The position numbers were made by a program, and so were the translations under genes. A stretch of DNA of 64,000 nt from positions 558,001-622,000 of the forward strand of contig NZ_BQHJ01000002.1 of the NCBI RefSeq assembly GCF_021603645.1, read 5' to 3'. Of this stretch, positions 8,163 to 17,942 are shown piece by piece. Every line of letters starts with the position of its first letter. The stretch's first letter is position 1. This stretch comes from Pseudomonas pseudonitroreducens. Lineage in GTDB: Bacteria; Pseudomonadota; Gammaproteobacteria; Pseudomonadales; Pseudomonadaceae. A model generated the notes under the pieces. It did not search any database. It was not told the origin of the DNA and saw nothing but the letters and a program-made list of their open reading frames with translations.

Positions 8163-11100
8163 ATGGAAAGCACTAGAAACAATCGGGACCGTACTTTGAA
8201 CACGAATAGCATTTGGCTGGACATCACTACTTCCATGCAATGGCCTGGTGGCGTCGTCGGAATCGTGCGCGCGGAACTTGAAGTGGCCGCAGCACTGAAT
8301 CGGCAGTTCCCGGAACTGCGCTTCAGCATGTTCAGTAATGGACGTTTCGTCGAGATCGCCAAAAGCGAACTGCTTTGGCTCCACGGCGAGCACAACGTCG
8401 CCGAAAAATATCTTGAGACGCGCAACCAGAAAGGCCAGCAGTTGGCCAAACTAGAAGCGGCCGAACAGAACAGCAAAGTAGACAACTACCTGGCCAACCT
8501 GAAGGCCGAGACTCCTAGCCGCTCGCTGCGCCTTGAGCGTGCGATGCTGCTAGCGGCCAGTGCCCTGCCGTATCGCTATCAACCCACCGGACTCGCGCTG
8601 AGCTGGCTGCCGCGCAAGGCATTGGGTGCGGCCATTCGCAGCTACAGTCTGCTACGCAAAGCGTTGCCCAGTGCTCCGGTTCAGAGCGTTGCGCCAGTTG
8701 CGGCTCCACTGTCGGCAGTTGCCCCCCTCAGCTATCCGTACAAGAGCGGCGACCTGGTCGTCTGTCTAGGCTGGCTCGACAGCGGCAAGGAGCGTTTCTA
8801 TACCCAGGTGAAGGAGCGCGAGCCGGGCGTGGCACTGGCTTACATGTGCTACGACACCATCCTCCTGGGCGAATCCACCCACCACCTCTATCGCCCCCAA
8901 GAAGAAGAAAGCTTCCGCACCTACTTCAAATGGATTTCGGAGAACTGCGACTTCATCCTTTATGGCGGCCGCAGCCCGCAGCGCGATGGCGAGTACTACC
9001 AGAAGAAATTCGGCTGGCCGACGCCGGCTAGTATCGCCATTCCTTACGGCGGTACCGATCTCACCAAGAAGACCGGCGATGGCGACGACCAGCAACTGCT
9101 GAAGAGCATTGGCATCGAAGGCCCGTTCATACTCACCGTCGGCACAGTGGAGGTGCGCAAGAACCACGACACGCTCTACAAGGCTTATGTGTCGCTCATC
9201 GAGCGCGGCGCCAAGAACCTGCCCACCATGGTCTTCGCCGGCAAGCCGGGGTGGCGTACGGGCGACCTGATCGACACCATCAAGCGCGACCCTCGCGTGG
9301 CCGGCAAGCTCCTGGTCCTGTCGCCCAGCGATGCCGAACTGGATGCGCTGTATCGCAATTGCCTCTTCACCATGTTGCCCAGCTTCTATGAAGGCTGGAG
9401 CCTGCCGATGCCCGAAGGCCTCAGTTACGGCAAGTTGTGCCTGGCGTCGGATGTCGAACCGCTGCGCGAAATCGGCGGCACGTTCCCCGACTACATCCAC
9501 CCGCTAGATGTGATGGGCTGGGCCGATCGCATCGAGTACTACAGCAACCACCCTGAAGCCCTGCGCGAGAAAGAGCAGAACATCCGCGACAACTGGCAGG
9601 GCACCTCCTGGGAAAAATGCGGCGCCGACGTACTTGAAGCCATTCGCAGCTTCGCCACCATCGCCCAGACCCGTCGCCGTACCGGCCATCTGTGGGTGGA
9701 CCTGACGCTGTCCTATGCCGTCTGGCGCGGTGGTGTCACTGGCATTATCCGCTCCGAGTTGATCCTCGCACACCACCTAGAGAAGCTGGTGCCGGGGGTA
9801 CGTTTCTTCGCGTTCCACGAAGGGCGCTATTTCGAAATTCCCCGTGATCGCCTGATCTGGTTATTCGAGGATTCGGACGTCAACACGTCCTATGCGCACT
9901 TCCAGAAATTCTGGGGCGAGAAAGAAGCGACCGGGGAAGCGCACCGGATACCCAACTACGGTGTTCAGCAGGGCTCCGTCAGCCAAGCTCCCATTCTGCA
10001 ACCTCACATCCCTGCGCTGGCCCACGTGGCCTCTCCGGCACTGACAGGGCGCGGTCGCCTAAAGATCGCCGCTGCCTATGTCGTCAGCGTTCTGCCCAAG
10101 GTCTTGCGCGACATGGCCATCAACTACGCCAAGCGCAGCGGCAATATCCCCGCCCACGCTCTGACAGATGAAGAGTACAAGCGCAACCAGGAAGCCAGCC
10201 CCGGCCAGGGCGATATCCGCATCGACCTTCAGCCATTGCTGGAAGGACCCGCGCAGAAGTTGCCGTTCGGCCGCGAAGATATGGTGTTCTCCGCCGGCAT
10301 CAACTGGGACCCGAAACCGCTGGCCGAGATCATAAAGGCCAAACGCCAGTCGCCATTCCACTTCGCACAGATCATCTACGATCTGACACCGCTGAATACC
10401 CCCCACCTGCACGCCAAGGAAGCCTATGACTGGTACCAGAAGTTCTTCTACCTGGCCGGATTGGCGAGCGACAAGATCATTTATGGTGGCGAGACCGCGA
10501 TGATCGATGGCCAGAAGTGGCAGAAAGATCATGGCTGGGAGGTTATCGGCGGCCTGCCGATCAAGTTCGGCTCCGACATCGCGCCGCACACCGATCACTC
10601 TCGCGATCAGCAATTGCTTGAGGAAATGGGCGTAACCGGCCCGTTCATCCTGAGCGTCGGCACGCTGGAAATCCGCAAGAATCACGAAACGCTCTACAAG
10701 GCGTACCTGAAGCTGCTGGAAAATGGGGTGGAGAATCTGCCTCAGATGGTCTTCGTCGGCGGCCCGGGCTGGAAGGCCCAGGACCTGTTCGAGGTGATCA
10801 TGCGGGACGAGCGCGTCAAAGGCCGCCTGCTGATCCTGCGTACGACCGATCAGCAACTGGACGTGCTCTATCGGCACTGCCAATTCACCCTGCTGTCCAG
10901 TCTCTATGAAGGATGGAGTCTGACGCTTCCCGAAAGCCTGGGTTACGGCAAGTTCTGCCTGACCTCCGACGTTCCGCCTCTGCGTGAGACAGGGCGCGAC
11001 CTAGTCGAATTCATCCATCCGTGGGATGTGGTCCGCTGGGCTGACCGCATCGCCTTCTATTCCAGCAACCCCGACGAACTGAAAAAGCGTGAAATCCGCA

Positions 11101-11201
11101 TCCAGGAAGAGTGGCACACCATCACCTGGAAGGAATGTGCCTCGAATCTCACCGGCTATTTCCAACTGATAGCCCAAAGCAACTCGGAGGAAAAAGCATG
11201 A
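8163..11201 (+). CDS. Tandem double glycosyltransferase (two GT4-like units)
   Basis: The 1012-residue protein is an internal duplication. Unit 1 (about 16-505) opens with SIWLDITTSMQWPGGVVGIV and unit 2 (about 509-1000) with LWVDLTLSYAVWRGGVTGII. Each ends in a GT-B, family 4 type nucleotide-sugar domain: GPFILTVGTVEVRKNHDTLY and GPFILSVGTLEIRKNHETLY, then SFYEGWSLPMPE and SLYEGWSLTLPE, the E-x7-E catalytic and donor-binding motif, intact in both. Two-domain polymerases of this kind (E. coli WbdA) make alternating linkages in ABC-exported O-chains. The donor is probably GDP-D-rhamnose or GDP-mannose, by context. The start ATG lacks a strong Shine-Dalgarno. Confidence 0.85.
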   Translation: MESTRNNRDRTLNTNSIWLDITTSMQWPGGVVGIVRAELEVAAALNRQFPELRFSMFSNGRFVEIAKSELLWLHGEHNVAEKYLETRNQKGQQLAKLEAAEQNSKVDNYLANLKAETPSRSLRLERAMLLAASALPYRYQPTGLALSWLPRKALGAAIRSYSLLRKALPSAPVQSVAPVAAPLSAVAPLSYPYKSGDLVVCLGWLDSGKERFYTQVKEREPGVALAYMCYDTILLGESTHHLYRPQEEESFRTYFKWISENCDFILYGGRSPQRDGEYYQKKFGWPTPASIAIPYGGTDLTKKTGDGDDQQLLKSIGIEGPFILTVGTVEVRKNHDTLYKAYVSLIERGAKNLPTMVFAGKPGWRTGDLIDTIKRDPRVAGKLLVLSPSDAELDALYRNCLFTMLPSFYEGWSLPMPEGLSYGKLCLASDVEPLREIGGTFPDYIHPLDVMGWADRIEYYSNHPEALREKEQNIRDNWQGTSWEKCGADVLEAIRSFATIAQTRRRTGHLWVDLTLSYAVWRGGVTGIIRSELILAHHLEKLVPGVRFFAFHEGRYFEIPRDRLIWLFEDSDVNTSYAHFQKFWGEKEATGEAHRIPNYGVQQGSVSQAPILQPHIPALAHVASPALTGRGRLKIAAAYVVSVLPKVLRDMAINYAKRSGNIPAHALTDEEYKRNQEASPGQGDIRIDLQPLLEGPAQKLPFGREDMVFSAGINWDPKPLAEIIKAKRQSPFHFAQIIYDLTPLNTPHLHAKEAYDWYQKFFYLAGLASDKIIYGGETAMIDGQKWQKDHGWEVIGGLPIKFGSDIAPHTDHSRDQQLLEEMGVTGPFILSVGTLEIRKNHETLYKAYLKLLENGVENLPQMVFVGGPGWKAQDLFEVIMRDERVKGRLLILRTTDQQLDVLYRHCQFTLLSSLYEGWSLTLPESLGYGKFCLTSDVPPLRETGRDLVEFIHPWDVVRWADRIAFYSSNPDELKKREIRIQEEWHTITWKECASNLTGYFQLIAQSNSEEKA

Positions 11202-12103
11202 AAGGCTCCCGCGTTCTCGTCACCGGTGGCAGCGGTTTCATCGGCCAGTACCTGATCCATGAACTCAAGGAGCGTGGCGCCACGGTGCTTGGCACGTCCA
11301 TGGGCATCAAGACCAACGACCTAGTGCCGATTTCGCTGTCGGACAAAGAGGGACTGACCCGCACGATTGAAGAGTTCGCCCCTGACTGGATTGTTCACCT
11401 TGCCGCCATTGCGCTGGTCACCCACGGCGACATCCAGCAGATCTACGGCGTCAACGTGCTGGGCTCCGAGAATCTCTTCGAAGCGGTATTGGCCGCCCAG
11501 ATCAAGCGCCCCACCATGTTGCTGGCCAGCACCGCTGGCGTGTATGGAAACCAGAGCGTCGAGTATCTTTCCGAAAACCTGGCATACAACCCCTCCAACC
11601 ATTACTCGTACAGCAAGATGGTCATGGAGATGTTGGCCAAGCAATACGCCGACGACATCAAGATCCACATCGTGCGGCCCTTCAACATCATAGGCTCGGG
11701 TCAGGCAGAATCCTTCCTGATCCCAAAGATTGTTCGCCACTTCGTTGACCGCGCACCGGAACTGAAGCTGGGCAACATCAACTCAGTCCGCGACTATGTC
11801 GATGTTCATCGCTGCGCATGGATGCTCGCGGAATTGATGTCGAAGAGACACGAGTCGCCATTTACGGTGAACCTGTGCTCCGGTCGGGGCTGGACGGGTT
11901 ACGACGTTCTCGACTGCCTGACCGAGATCGCCGGCTATCGTCCTTCGATCGAAGTCTCGAACATGTTCGTACGCAAGAACGAGGTGTGGCGCCTGGTCGG
12001 TGACAACCACCGCCTGCATGAGCTGCTGCAGGTCAATCCGCAACTGCCAGATCTGAAGCAGATACTGGAGTCAATGTATAACTCCCTTAAGCAGGAAGCC
12101 TGA
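11198..12103 (+). CDS. rmd: NAD(P)-dependent sugar epimerase/reductase, probable GDP-6-deoxy-D-mannose reductase (Rmd-like)
   Basis: Rmd reduces GDP-4-keto-6-deoxy-D-mannose, the product of Gmd, to GDP-D-rhamnose. The start at 11198 follows a perfect GGAGG and overlaps the previous stop (ATGA). The 301-residue short-chain dehydrogenase fold shows VTGGSGFIGQYL at about 7-18, Ser/Thr in LASTAGVYG, catalytic YSYSK, and RPFNIIGSGQ, VRDYVDV and NLCSGRGWT, which resemble the Rmd family more than Gmd or RmlB. The extended SDR family is hard to assign by eye. GDP-L-fucose synthase is unlikely because length and motifs differ, but another 4-ketoreductase remains possible. Confidence 0.75.
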   Translation: MKGSRVLVTGGSGFIGQYLIHELKERGATVLGTSMGIKTNDLVPISLSDKEGLTRTIEEFAPDWIVHLAAIALVTHGDIQQIYGVNVLGSENLFEAVLAAQIKRPTMLLASTAGVYGNQSVEYLSENLAYNPSNHYSYSKMVMEMLAKQYADDIKIHIVRPFNIIGSGQAESFLIPKIVRHFVDRAPELKLGNINSVRDYVDVHRCAWMLAELMSKRHESPFTVNLCSGRGWTGYDVLDCLTEIAGYRPSIEVSNMFVRKNEVWRLVGDNHRLHELLQVNPQLPDLKQILESMYNSLKQEA

Positions 12104-12105
12104 GG

Positions 12106-13275
12106 ATGTGGGTCGAGCTGTCCTATTTATTGCTGACGATTGTCAATTTTCTGCTTGCTTGCCTGATCCTGACGTTTTTAGGCAAGCGCCTGGGTATCCA
12201 TGAGTCGCAGCAAGCAGGCTTTTCCAGTTCTCTGGAAGTGCTACGCGGCATGGCTGCCTTCCTGGTATTCGGGGCGCACTCGACCATGTATTTCGGTTTG
12301 GCGCCCAAGCAGGTCATGGCAGCATCCATGGGAGAGCTCGGCGTACTGCTGTTCTTCATGCTCACCGGCCACCTGTTCTGGAGTCAGATCAAGGCTGGCA
12401 AGTACAACGGCAATAGCTTCTTCATCAAGCGTATCCGCCGTCTGGTCCCCATCATGCTGGTGGTGATAGCGACGTTCAGCTTCCTGGACTGGATCATGGG
12501 AGGCCTGCCGATTCCCACCGCCCAGCAACTGGTCAGCCTGTTCCGCAACTTCGGTTTCGGTTTCGGCAAGGTGGTGGCCAGTACCGGCGATGTGAACGAC
12601 GTGTTCACCAAGGACATGTATCTTCGTATCAACACCATCTGGACGTTGCGTTGGGAGTGGCTGTTCTACCTCTGCCTACCGCTGGTGGCGGCTCTGGCAC
12701 GCTTTCGTTACGTCACCGTCTTCGCCATCGCCGTCGTGCTGATGTTCATGGATCCCTTCCAGATCACCAGCGGCGGTACCGATGCCGTCTTTGTCCTGGC
12801 CTTTTGGCTAGGCGCCCTGAGTCGCTCCCTGGAAGATTTCAGCGGCAGCTGGTTAGCACCCTTGTTCACTCGGTCGGGTAGCGTGCTCGCCCTGCTTATC
12901 GGCATTGCGGCAACCGGTTACTATCTGCTCGGCGGGCCAGAATTGGCCCAGAAGAGCGTTCGCGTTCCAGTGATGGTCTTCACGATCTTCCCGGTATTCC
13001 TCTACTTCGTCGTGAGCAAGCGATTCCCTGACCGTCTCGCCTTGCCCTCGTTCCAACTGGTAGGGAAGGTCAGCTACTCCTTCTATCTCTGGCACCTGGG
13101 CATCAACTACTTCGTGGTCCGCATCATGGCCCGGCTGTTCGAACAGCCCCAGTCGCCCACAGCATTCATCCTTACCTGCATGGCCATGATGGTCATCGGG
13201 GTAACGGTTTCGGCATTCACCTATCGCTTCGTCGAAGAACCATTCCTTAAAAAAAGCAAACACAACACCATCTGA
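12106..13275 (+). CDS. Membrane acyltransferase, acyltransferase-3 (OafA/NodX) family
   Basis: The 389-residue protein has about ten hydrophobic segments and the family hallmarks: LEVLRGMAAFLVFGAHS near residue 45 with the active-site His, an R/K-rich IKRIRRLVP motif at about 107-115, and FYLWHLGINYFVV near the C-terminus. Such enzymes usually move O-acetyl groups onto periplasmic or membrane-bound glycans. It starts two bases after the Rmd-like stop and probably O-acetylates the product of this locus. The acyl donor and position cannot be deduced. Confidence 0.88.
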   Translation: MWVELSYLLLTIVNFLLACLILTFLGKRLGIHESQQAGFSSSLEVLRGMAAFLVFGAHSTMYFGLAPKQVMAASMGELGVLLFFMLTGHLFWSQIKAGKYNGNSFFIKRIRRLVPIMLVVIATFSFLDWIMGGLPIPTAQQLVSLFRNFGFGFGKVVASTGDVNDVFTKDMYLRINTIWTLRWEWLFYLCLPLVAALARFRYVTVFAIAVVLMFMDPFQITSGGTDAVFVLAFWLGALSRSLEDFSGSWLAPLFTRSGSVLALLIGIAATGYYLLGGPELAQKSVRVPVMVFTIFPVFLYFVVSKRFPDRLALPSFQLVGKVSYSFYLWHLGINYFVVRIMARLFEQPQSPTAFILTCMAMMVIGVTVSAFTYRFVEEPFLKKSKHNTI

Positions 13276-13297
13276 ATTCGCACTACAAAGGAGCTAA

Positions 13298-14344
<1,047 letters not shown>

Positions 14345-14354
14345 GACCGCCTTG

Positions 14355-14386
14355 AAGGACGTGCCTGGCCAGGCACGTCCTTTCTT
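14355..14386 (+). terminator. Hairpin terminator after gmd
   Basis: The perfect 11-bp stem AAGGACGTGCC/GGCACGTCCTT (14355-14365 and 14372-14382) has a TGGCCA loop, is followed by TTCTTC and sits between gmd and the next glycosyltransferase. It would stop or thin transcription inside the polysaccharide locus. Confidence 0.75.
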
Positions 14387-14411
14387 CACTCTTCATTCAA
14401 GGAGTCCTCGC

Positions 14412-15566
14412 ATGCGCGTTGGTCTGGGAGTCACTGTCTGGGCCAAGGGCAGCATCGCTGGTCATCTTGATGGAATCGGCGTCTACACTCGCGCGCTCTG
14501 GTATGCACTGAGCCAGAACGCTCAGCAGAAAAACTCCGATCTTTCCCTATATCCCTACGCATTTGGCCGGCAGTTACCCGAGCTCGAATGTGGCCTGCCC
14601 GCAAAGCTGGGCGACCGATTTTCCATCCACGCCCTGCGCAGCACACTCTGTGGCGCCCCGGTTGGGCTCTCGGCGAAAACCCGCGAGCGGATCGAATTGT
14701 TCCACGCAACGGACCATCACATCCCTCAGCTACGAGGGGTCCCCGTAGTGGCCAATGTCATGGACCTGATTCCCCTCCTGCATCCGGAATGGGCAGCCTC
14801 GGGTCTTCGCTCGTTGAAAAACTGGCTGTTCACGCGGACAGTTCGCAGCGCCGAACACCTGATCACTATTTCCGAGTACAGCAAACAGGACCTGATCAAT
14901 CATCTTGGCATCGCTTCGGAGCGAATCTCCGTCACACCGCTGGGCGTGGCGCCCGAATATTTTGAGAAAATTTCGCCCGCGGAAGTCACCCAAACGCTTG
15001 CTGAATTGCGCTTGCAACCGGGGTTCTTCCTTTTCGTCGGAACCCTGCAGCCGCGCAAAAATCTCTCGCGCGTACTGGCTGCACACAAGTCCCTGCCCGC
15101 AGACATCCGCCGACGCCACCCGCTGATCGTCGTGGGGAGAACGGGATGGAAGGCCGATGAGCTGCTAACGGAACTGCAGGACCTTGAACGTCGCGGAGAA
15201 GGAAGGCGGTTCGAATACCTTCCAGGGCGGACCGTCCGCGCACTGCTGCAGAGTGCCAGCACCCTGGTATTTCCGTCTTTGTATGAAGGATTTGGCCTGC
15301 CCGTGATAGAGGCGTTCGCGGCGCGATGCCCGGTCATTACTTCCAATACCACCTCGCTGCCAGAGGTGGCCGGCGATGCCGCGATATTGATCGATCCCAC
15401 CCAGACAGATGCAATTGCCGCGGCCATGCGCCGGATCCTCGAAGAACCGGAGCAAACGGCGCTGCGCGCCGACCTAGGCCTGCAGCGGGCATTCAGGTAC
15501 TCCTGGGAAGCCTGCGCGTCGGAGACACTGGAAGTCTATCGACGCATTCGTGCTTTGCACGACTAA
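14412..15566 (+). CDS. Glycosyltransferase family 4 protein
   Basis: I chose ATG 14412 (MRVGLGVTVWAKG) because AAGGAG lies just upstream; an in-frame ATG at 14352 falls in front of the terminator. The 384-residue GT-B enzyme shows a glycine-rich N-terminal HLDGIGVYTRAL, VVANVMDLIPLLHPEW, the donor-domain start FFLFVGTLQPRKNLSR at about 214 and the E-x7-E motif SLYEGFGLPVIE at about 293. It resembles the mannosyl/rhamnosyltransferases of D-rhamnan and mannan loci. Donor and linkage are unknown. Confidence 0.88.
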   Translation: MRVGLGVTVWAKGSIAGHLDGIGVYTRALWYALSQNAQQKNSDLSLYPYAFGRQLPELECGLPAKLGDRFSIHALRSTLCGAPVGLSAKTRERIELFHATDHHIPQLRGVPVVANVMDLIPLLHPEWAASGLRSLKNWLFTRTVRSAEHLITISEYSKQDLINHLGIASERISVTPLGVAPEYFEKISPAEVTQTLAELRLQPGFFLFVGTLQPRKNLSRVLAAHKSLPADIRRRHPLIVVGRTGWKADELLTELQDLERRGEGRRFEYLPGRTVRALLQSASTLVFPSLYEGFGLPVIEAFAARCPVITSNTTSLPEVAGDAAILIDPTQTDAIAAAMRRILEEPEQTALRADLGLQRAFRYSWEACASETLEVYRRIRALHD

Positions 15567-15662
15567 CGAGGCTGTCCTGTTTGACGTAGACCCTGTAACT
15601 TTCCGCGCCTTCAATTTCCGCAATCCGCCGCTACGCTGAGCAATATCCCCGCGAGATGAACA

Positions 15663-16805
15663 ATGGCGAATAAACGCATACTGCTAGTCAACAAGTACTA
15701 CGCTCCCTCAACCGGCGGGATCGAAACGGCGGTCAAGCAATACGCCCATTGGTATAACGAGCGCGGCTACCAGGTAACTGTTCTGTGCTGTGCCAACGTC
15801 CGCATGTTGCGCTCGCGTCTGGAGATGATCGATGGCATCCGCGTACTGCGCGCCGCCTCGCTGGGGAACCTGCTCTCGGTACCCTTGAGCTTCGCCTTCT
15901 TCTGGCATTTTCTTCTTCGAGGGCTCAAGGCTGACATCGTCCACATCAATCTTCAGTTCCCCTCGGCAAGCCTGGCGCTGCTCCTGACTCACTGGCTGAT
16001 CCGCGGCAAGACCATCGTAAGCTATCACTGCGATGTCTACCGTCAACGCTACCTCAAGCGTGTCACCTACCTGTTCGATCGACTCGCGGTACGCAAGGCT
16101 GACCTGGTGATCACCGGCAGCCCCGCCCTGCGCGAGCACTCCGAAGTGCTCGGCGATATCGTTCGCGATATCCGAGCCATTCCCTACACCGTGAGCCTCA
16201 AACACATCGACGACTGCCTGTCGCGCAATCCTGAACAGACGTTACCCGTGCATTTCCGCGAGGAAGGCTACTGCGTCTTCTTCGGCCGTCTGGTGAGCTA
16301 CAAGGGTACCGAAACACTGGACGCAGCCTTCCGCCAGCTGATGTCTCGTGGCGAGACGGTAAATCTGGTGATCTTCGGTATCGGACCGGAAGAACAGCGC
16401 TTCTGGAAGCTCGCCCAGGATTTCCCCGCCCGCGTGCACTTCATCAACGCCTTTGTCAGCGATACCGACAAATACCACCTGATAAAGGGCGCGAGGATGT
16501 TCCTGTTCCCATCGGTCTACTATTCAGAAGCTTTTGGCATTGCCCAACTGGACGCCATGGCGTGCGCAAGGCCGATCATCAACTGCTGGCTGCAAACCGG
16601 GGTAAATTGGGTGGCGCCCGAGGGCGAGGCCGCCCTTACCATCCAGGCAGGTAGCTCGGAAGAGCTTGCCCAGGCGATTCTTGCCCTGCAGAAAAATCCT
16701 GAACAAGTTGCCGCGCTTGGGAAAAACGGAAAGCGACGCTGCCAGGAGCTCTTTGCCGAAGAAGTGGTGCAGGCAAAATTCATCGAGTTAATCGATCAGC
16801 TCTGA
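15663..16805 (+). CDS. Glycosyltransferase family 4 protein (WbpZ-like)
   Basis: The 380-residue GT-B enzyme begins RILLVNKYYAPSTGGIETA, the acceptor-domain loop common to GT4 enzymes that start or extend mannan/rhamnan chains, followed by the His-containing VHINLQFPSA, ITGSPALREHSEV, a donor domain starting CVFFGRLVSYKGTETL and YSEAFGIAQLDAMA with the donor-binding Glu. The overall look is that of P. aeruginosa WbpZ, but I cannot align it here. It stands alone, with gaps of 96 and 161 bases on either side. Confidence 0.85.
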   Translation: MANKRILLVNKYYAPSTGGIETAVKQYAHWYNERGYQVTVLCCANVRMLRSRLEMIDGIRVLRAASLGNLLSVPLSFAFFWHFLLRGLKADIVHINLQFPSASLALLLTHWLIRGKTIVSYHCDVYRQRYLKRVTYLFDRLAVRKADLVITGSPALREHSEVLGDIVRDIRAIPYTVSLKHIDDCLSRNPEQTLPVHFREEGYCVFFGRLVSYKGTETLDAAFRQLMSRGETVNLVIFGIGPEEQRFWKLAQDFPARVHFINAFVSDTDKYHLIKGARMFLFPSVYYSEAFGIAQLDAMACARPIINCWLQTGVNWVAPEGEAALTIQAGSSEELAQAILALQKNPEQVAALGKNGKRRCQELFAEEVVQAKFIELIDQL

Positions 16806-16966
16806 ACACATTGCGGCACCCGGGACCTGCTCGCTATCGAGAGAAAGAGGCGCCAGAAAAACTGACTGACCAGTCACTGCGAAGCAGGGTTGCCGGGGTG
16901 CATTGCAGACACTTATCCTGCTCGATAAAAGCAAAAAATAACTAATAAAAAGTAGGGGATCCCGCT
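16806..16966. other. AT-rich gap before the GT2 gene
   Basis: This 161-base space becomes distinctly AT-rich near 16921-16955 (runs of A around GATAAAAGCAAAAAATAAC). It ends with AGGGGA seven bases before a TTG start. No open frame or terminator was seen; a promoter for the downstream gene is plausible. Confidence 0.4.
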
Positions 16967-17938
16967 TTGGAAAGACAGCTTTCTGCGCTTGCCATGCCTT
17001 TTGCGAACCCCAACCGCGTGGCCAAGATCGCCATTCTCCTGTCGACCTACAATGGTGCTGCCTATCTCAGCGAGCAGTTGGAGTCGCTTCTCTCCCAGAC
17101 AGTGAAGGACTGGGTGATACACGCCTCGGACGATGGTTCGAACGACGCCACGCTGGAAATTCTGTTCCAGTTCCAGCGAAGAGTCGGTGCAGATCGTTTC
17201 CATATCCATGCGGGGCCGCGCCAGGGATTCGCCGCGAACTTCCTTTCTGCGCTCAAACGCACCAAAGACCAGGCCGAGTACTTCGCCTTCTGCGACCAGG
17301 ACGACCTCTGGGAGCCGGACAAGCTCGAGCGCGGCCTGCAGTGGGCATCGTCCCAGCCGCCAGACAGCCCTCTTCTTTATTGCTCGCGCACCCGCCTGAT
17401 CGACTCCAGCGGGCAGTGCATCGGCTACTCGCCGCTGTTCCGCCGGGCACCCAGCTTCGCCAACGCCCTGGTGCAAAGCATCGCGGGCGGCAACACCATG
17501 CTGTTCAACAGCGTGACTGCAGAGCTGCTCTGTCGCACTCCGCGCCACACACCAATAATCTCCCACGACTGGTGGGCATATATCCTGGTGACCGGTTGCG
17601 GCGGGTGCGTGAACTACGACGAGCATCCGGCAATCAACTACCGCCAACACGGCAATAACCTGATAGGCTCAAACTCCAGCGTCAGAGACCGATTTGTTCG
17701 TCTCCAACGCATGCTGAAAGGAACGTTCCGACACTGGAACGACGTGAACCTGGAGGCCGTCTCCCATTTCAGGGAGCACCTGACCCACGAGAACCAGCAG
17801 ATCCTCGAGTTGTTCGGCAGCGCGCGCCGTGCGCCGCTGCATCGCAAGCTGTCGCTGATCAGTCAGTCAGGGGTTTATCGACAAACGCTTCCCGGCAACC
17901 TCGGTCTGGTTGCCGCATCGCTTATTCAGAGGCTGTGA
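16967..17938 (+). CDS. Glycosyltransferase family 2 protein, rhamnosyltransferase-like
   Basis: The 323-residue GT-A enzyme has [19 protein letters not shown] at the N-terminus, the nucleotide-binding [12 protein letters not shown], and [14 protein letters not shown] with the DxD-type metal site. This is the pattern of bacterial L-rhamnosyltransferases (RfbF/RgpB type), which fits the adjacent rmlBDAC genes. The start is taken as TTG 16967 because AGGGGA lies seven bases upstream; ATG 16994 is the alternative and would keep the whole GT2 core. RmlB begins four bases after the stop. Confidence 0.85.
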   Translation: MERQLSALAMPFANPNRVAKIAILLSTYNGAAYLSEQLESLLSQTVKDWVIHASDDGSNDATLEILFQFQRRVGADRFHIHAGPRQGFAANFLSALKRTKDQAEYFAFCDQDDLWEPDKLERGLQWASSQPPDSPLLYCSRTRLIDSSGQCIGYSPLFRRAPSFANALVQSIAGGNTMLFNSVTAELLCRTPRHTPIISHDWWAYILVTGCGGCVNYDEHPAINYRQHGNNLIGSNSSVRDRFVRLQRMLKGTFRHWNDVNLEAVSHFREHLTHENQQILELFGSARRAPLHRKLSLISQSGVYRQTLPGNLGLVAASLIQRL

Positions 17939-17942
17939 CCCA

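Noticed and set aside
11111-11197. In-frame N-terminal extension of the Rmd-like gene
   Set aside because: It lies inside the upstream coding sequence; a perfect GGAGG supports the ATG at 11198.
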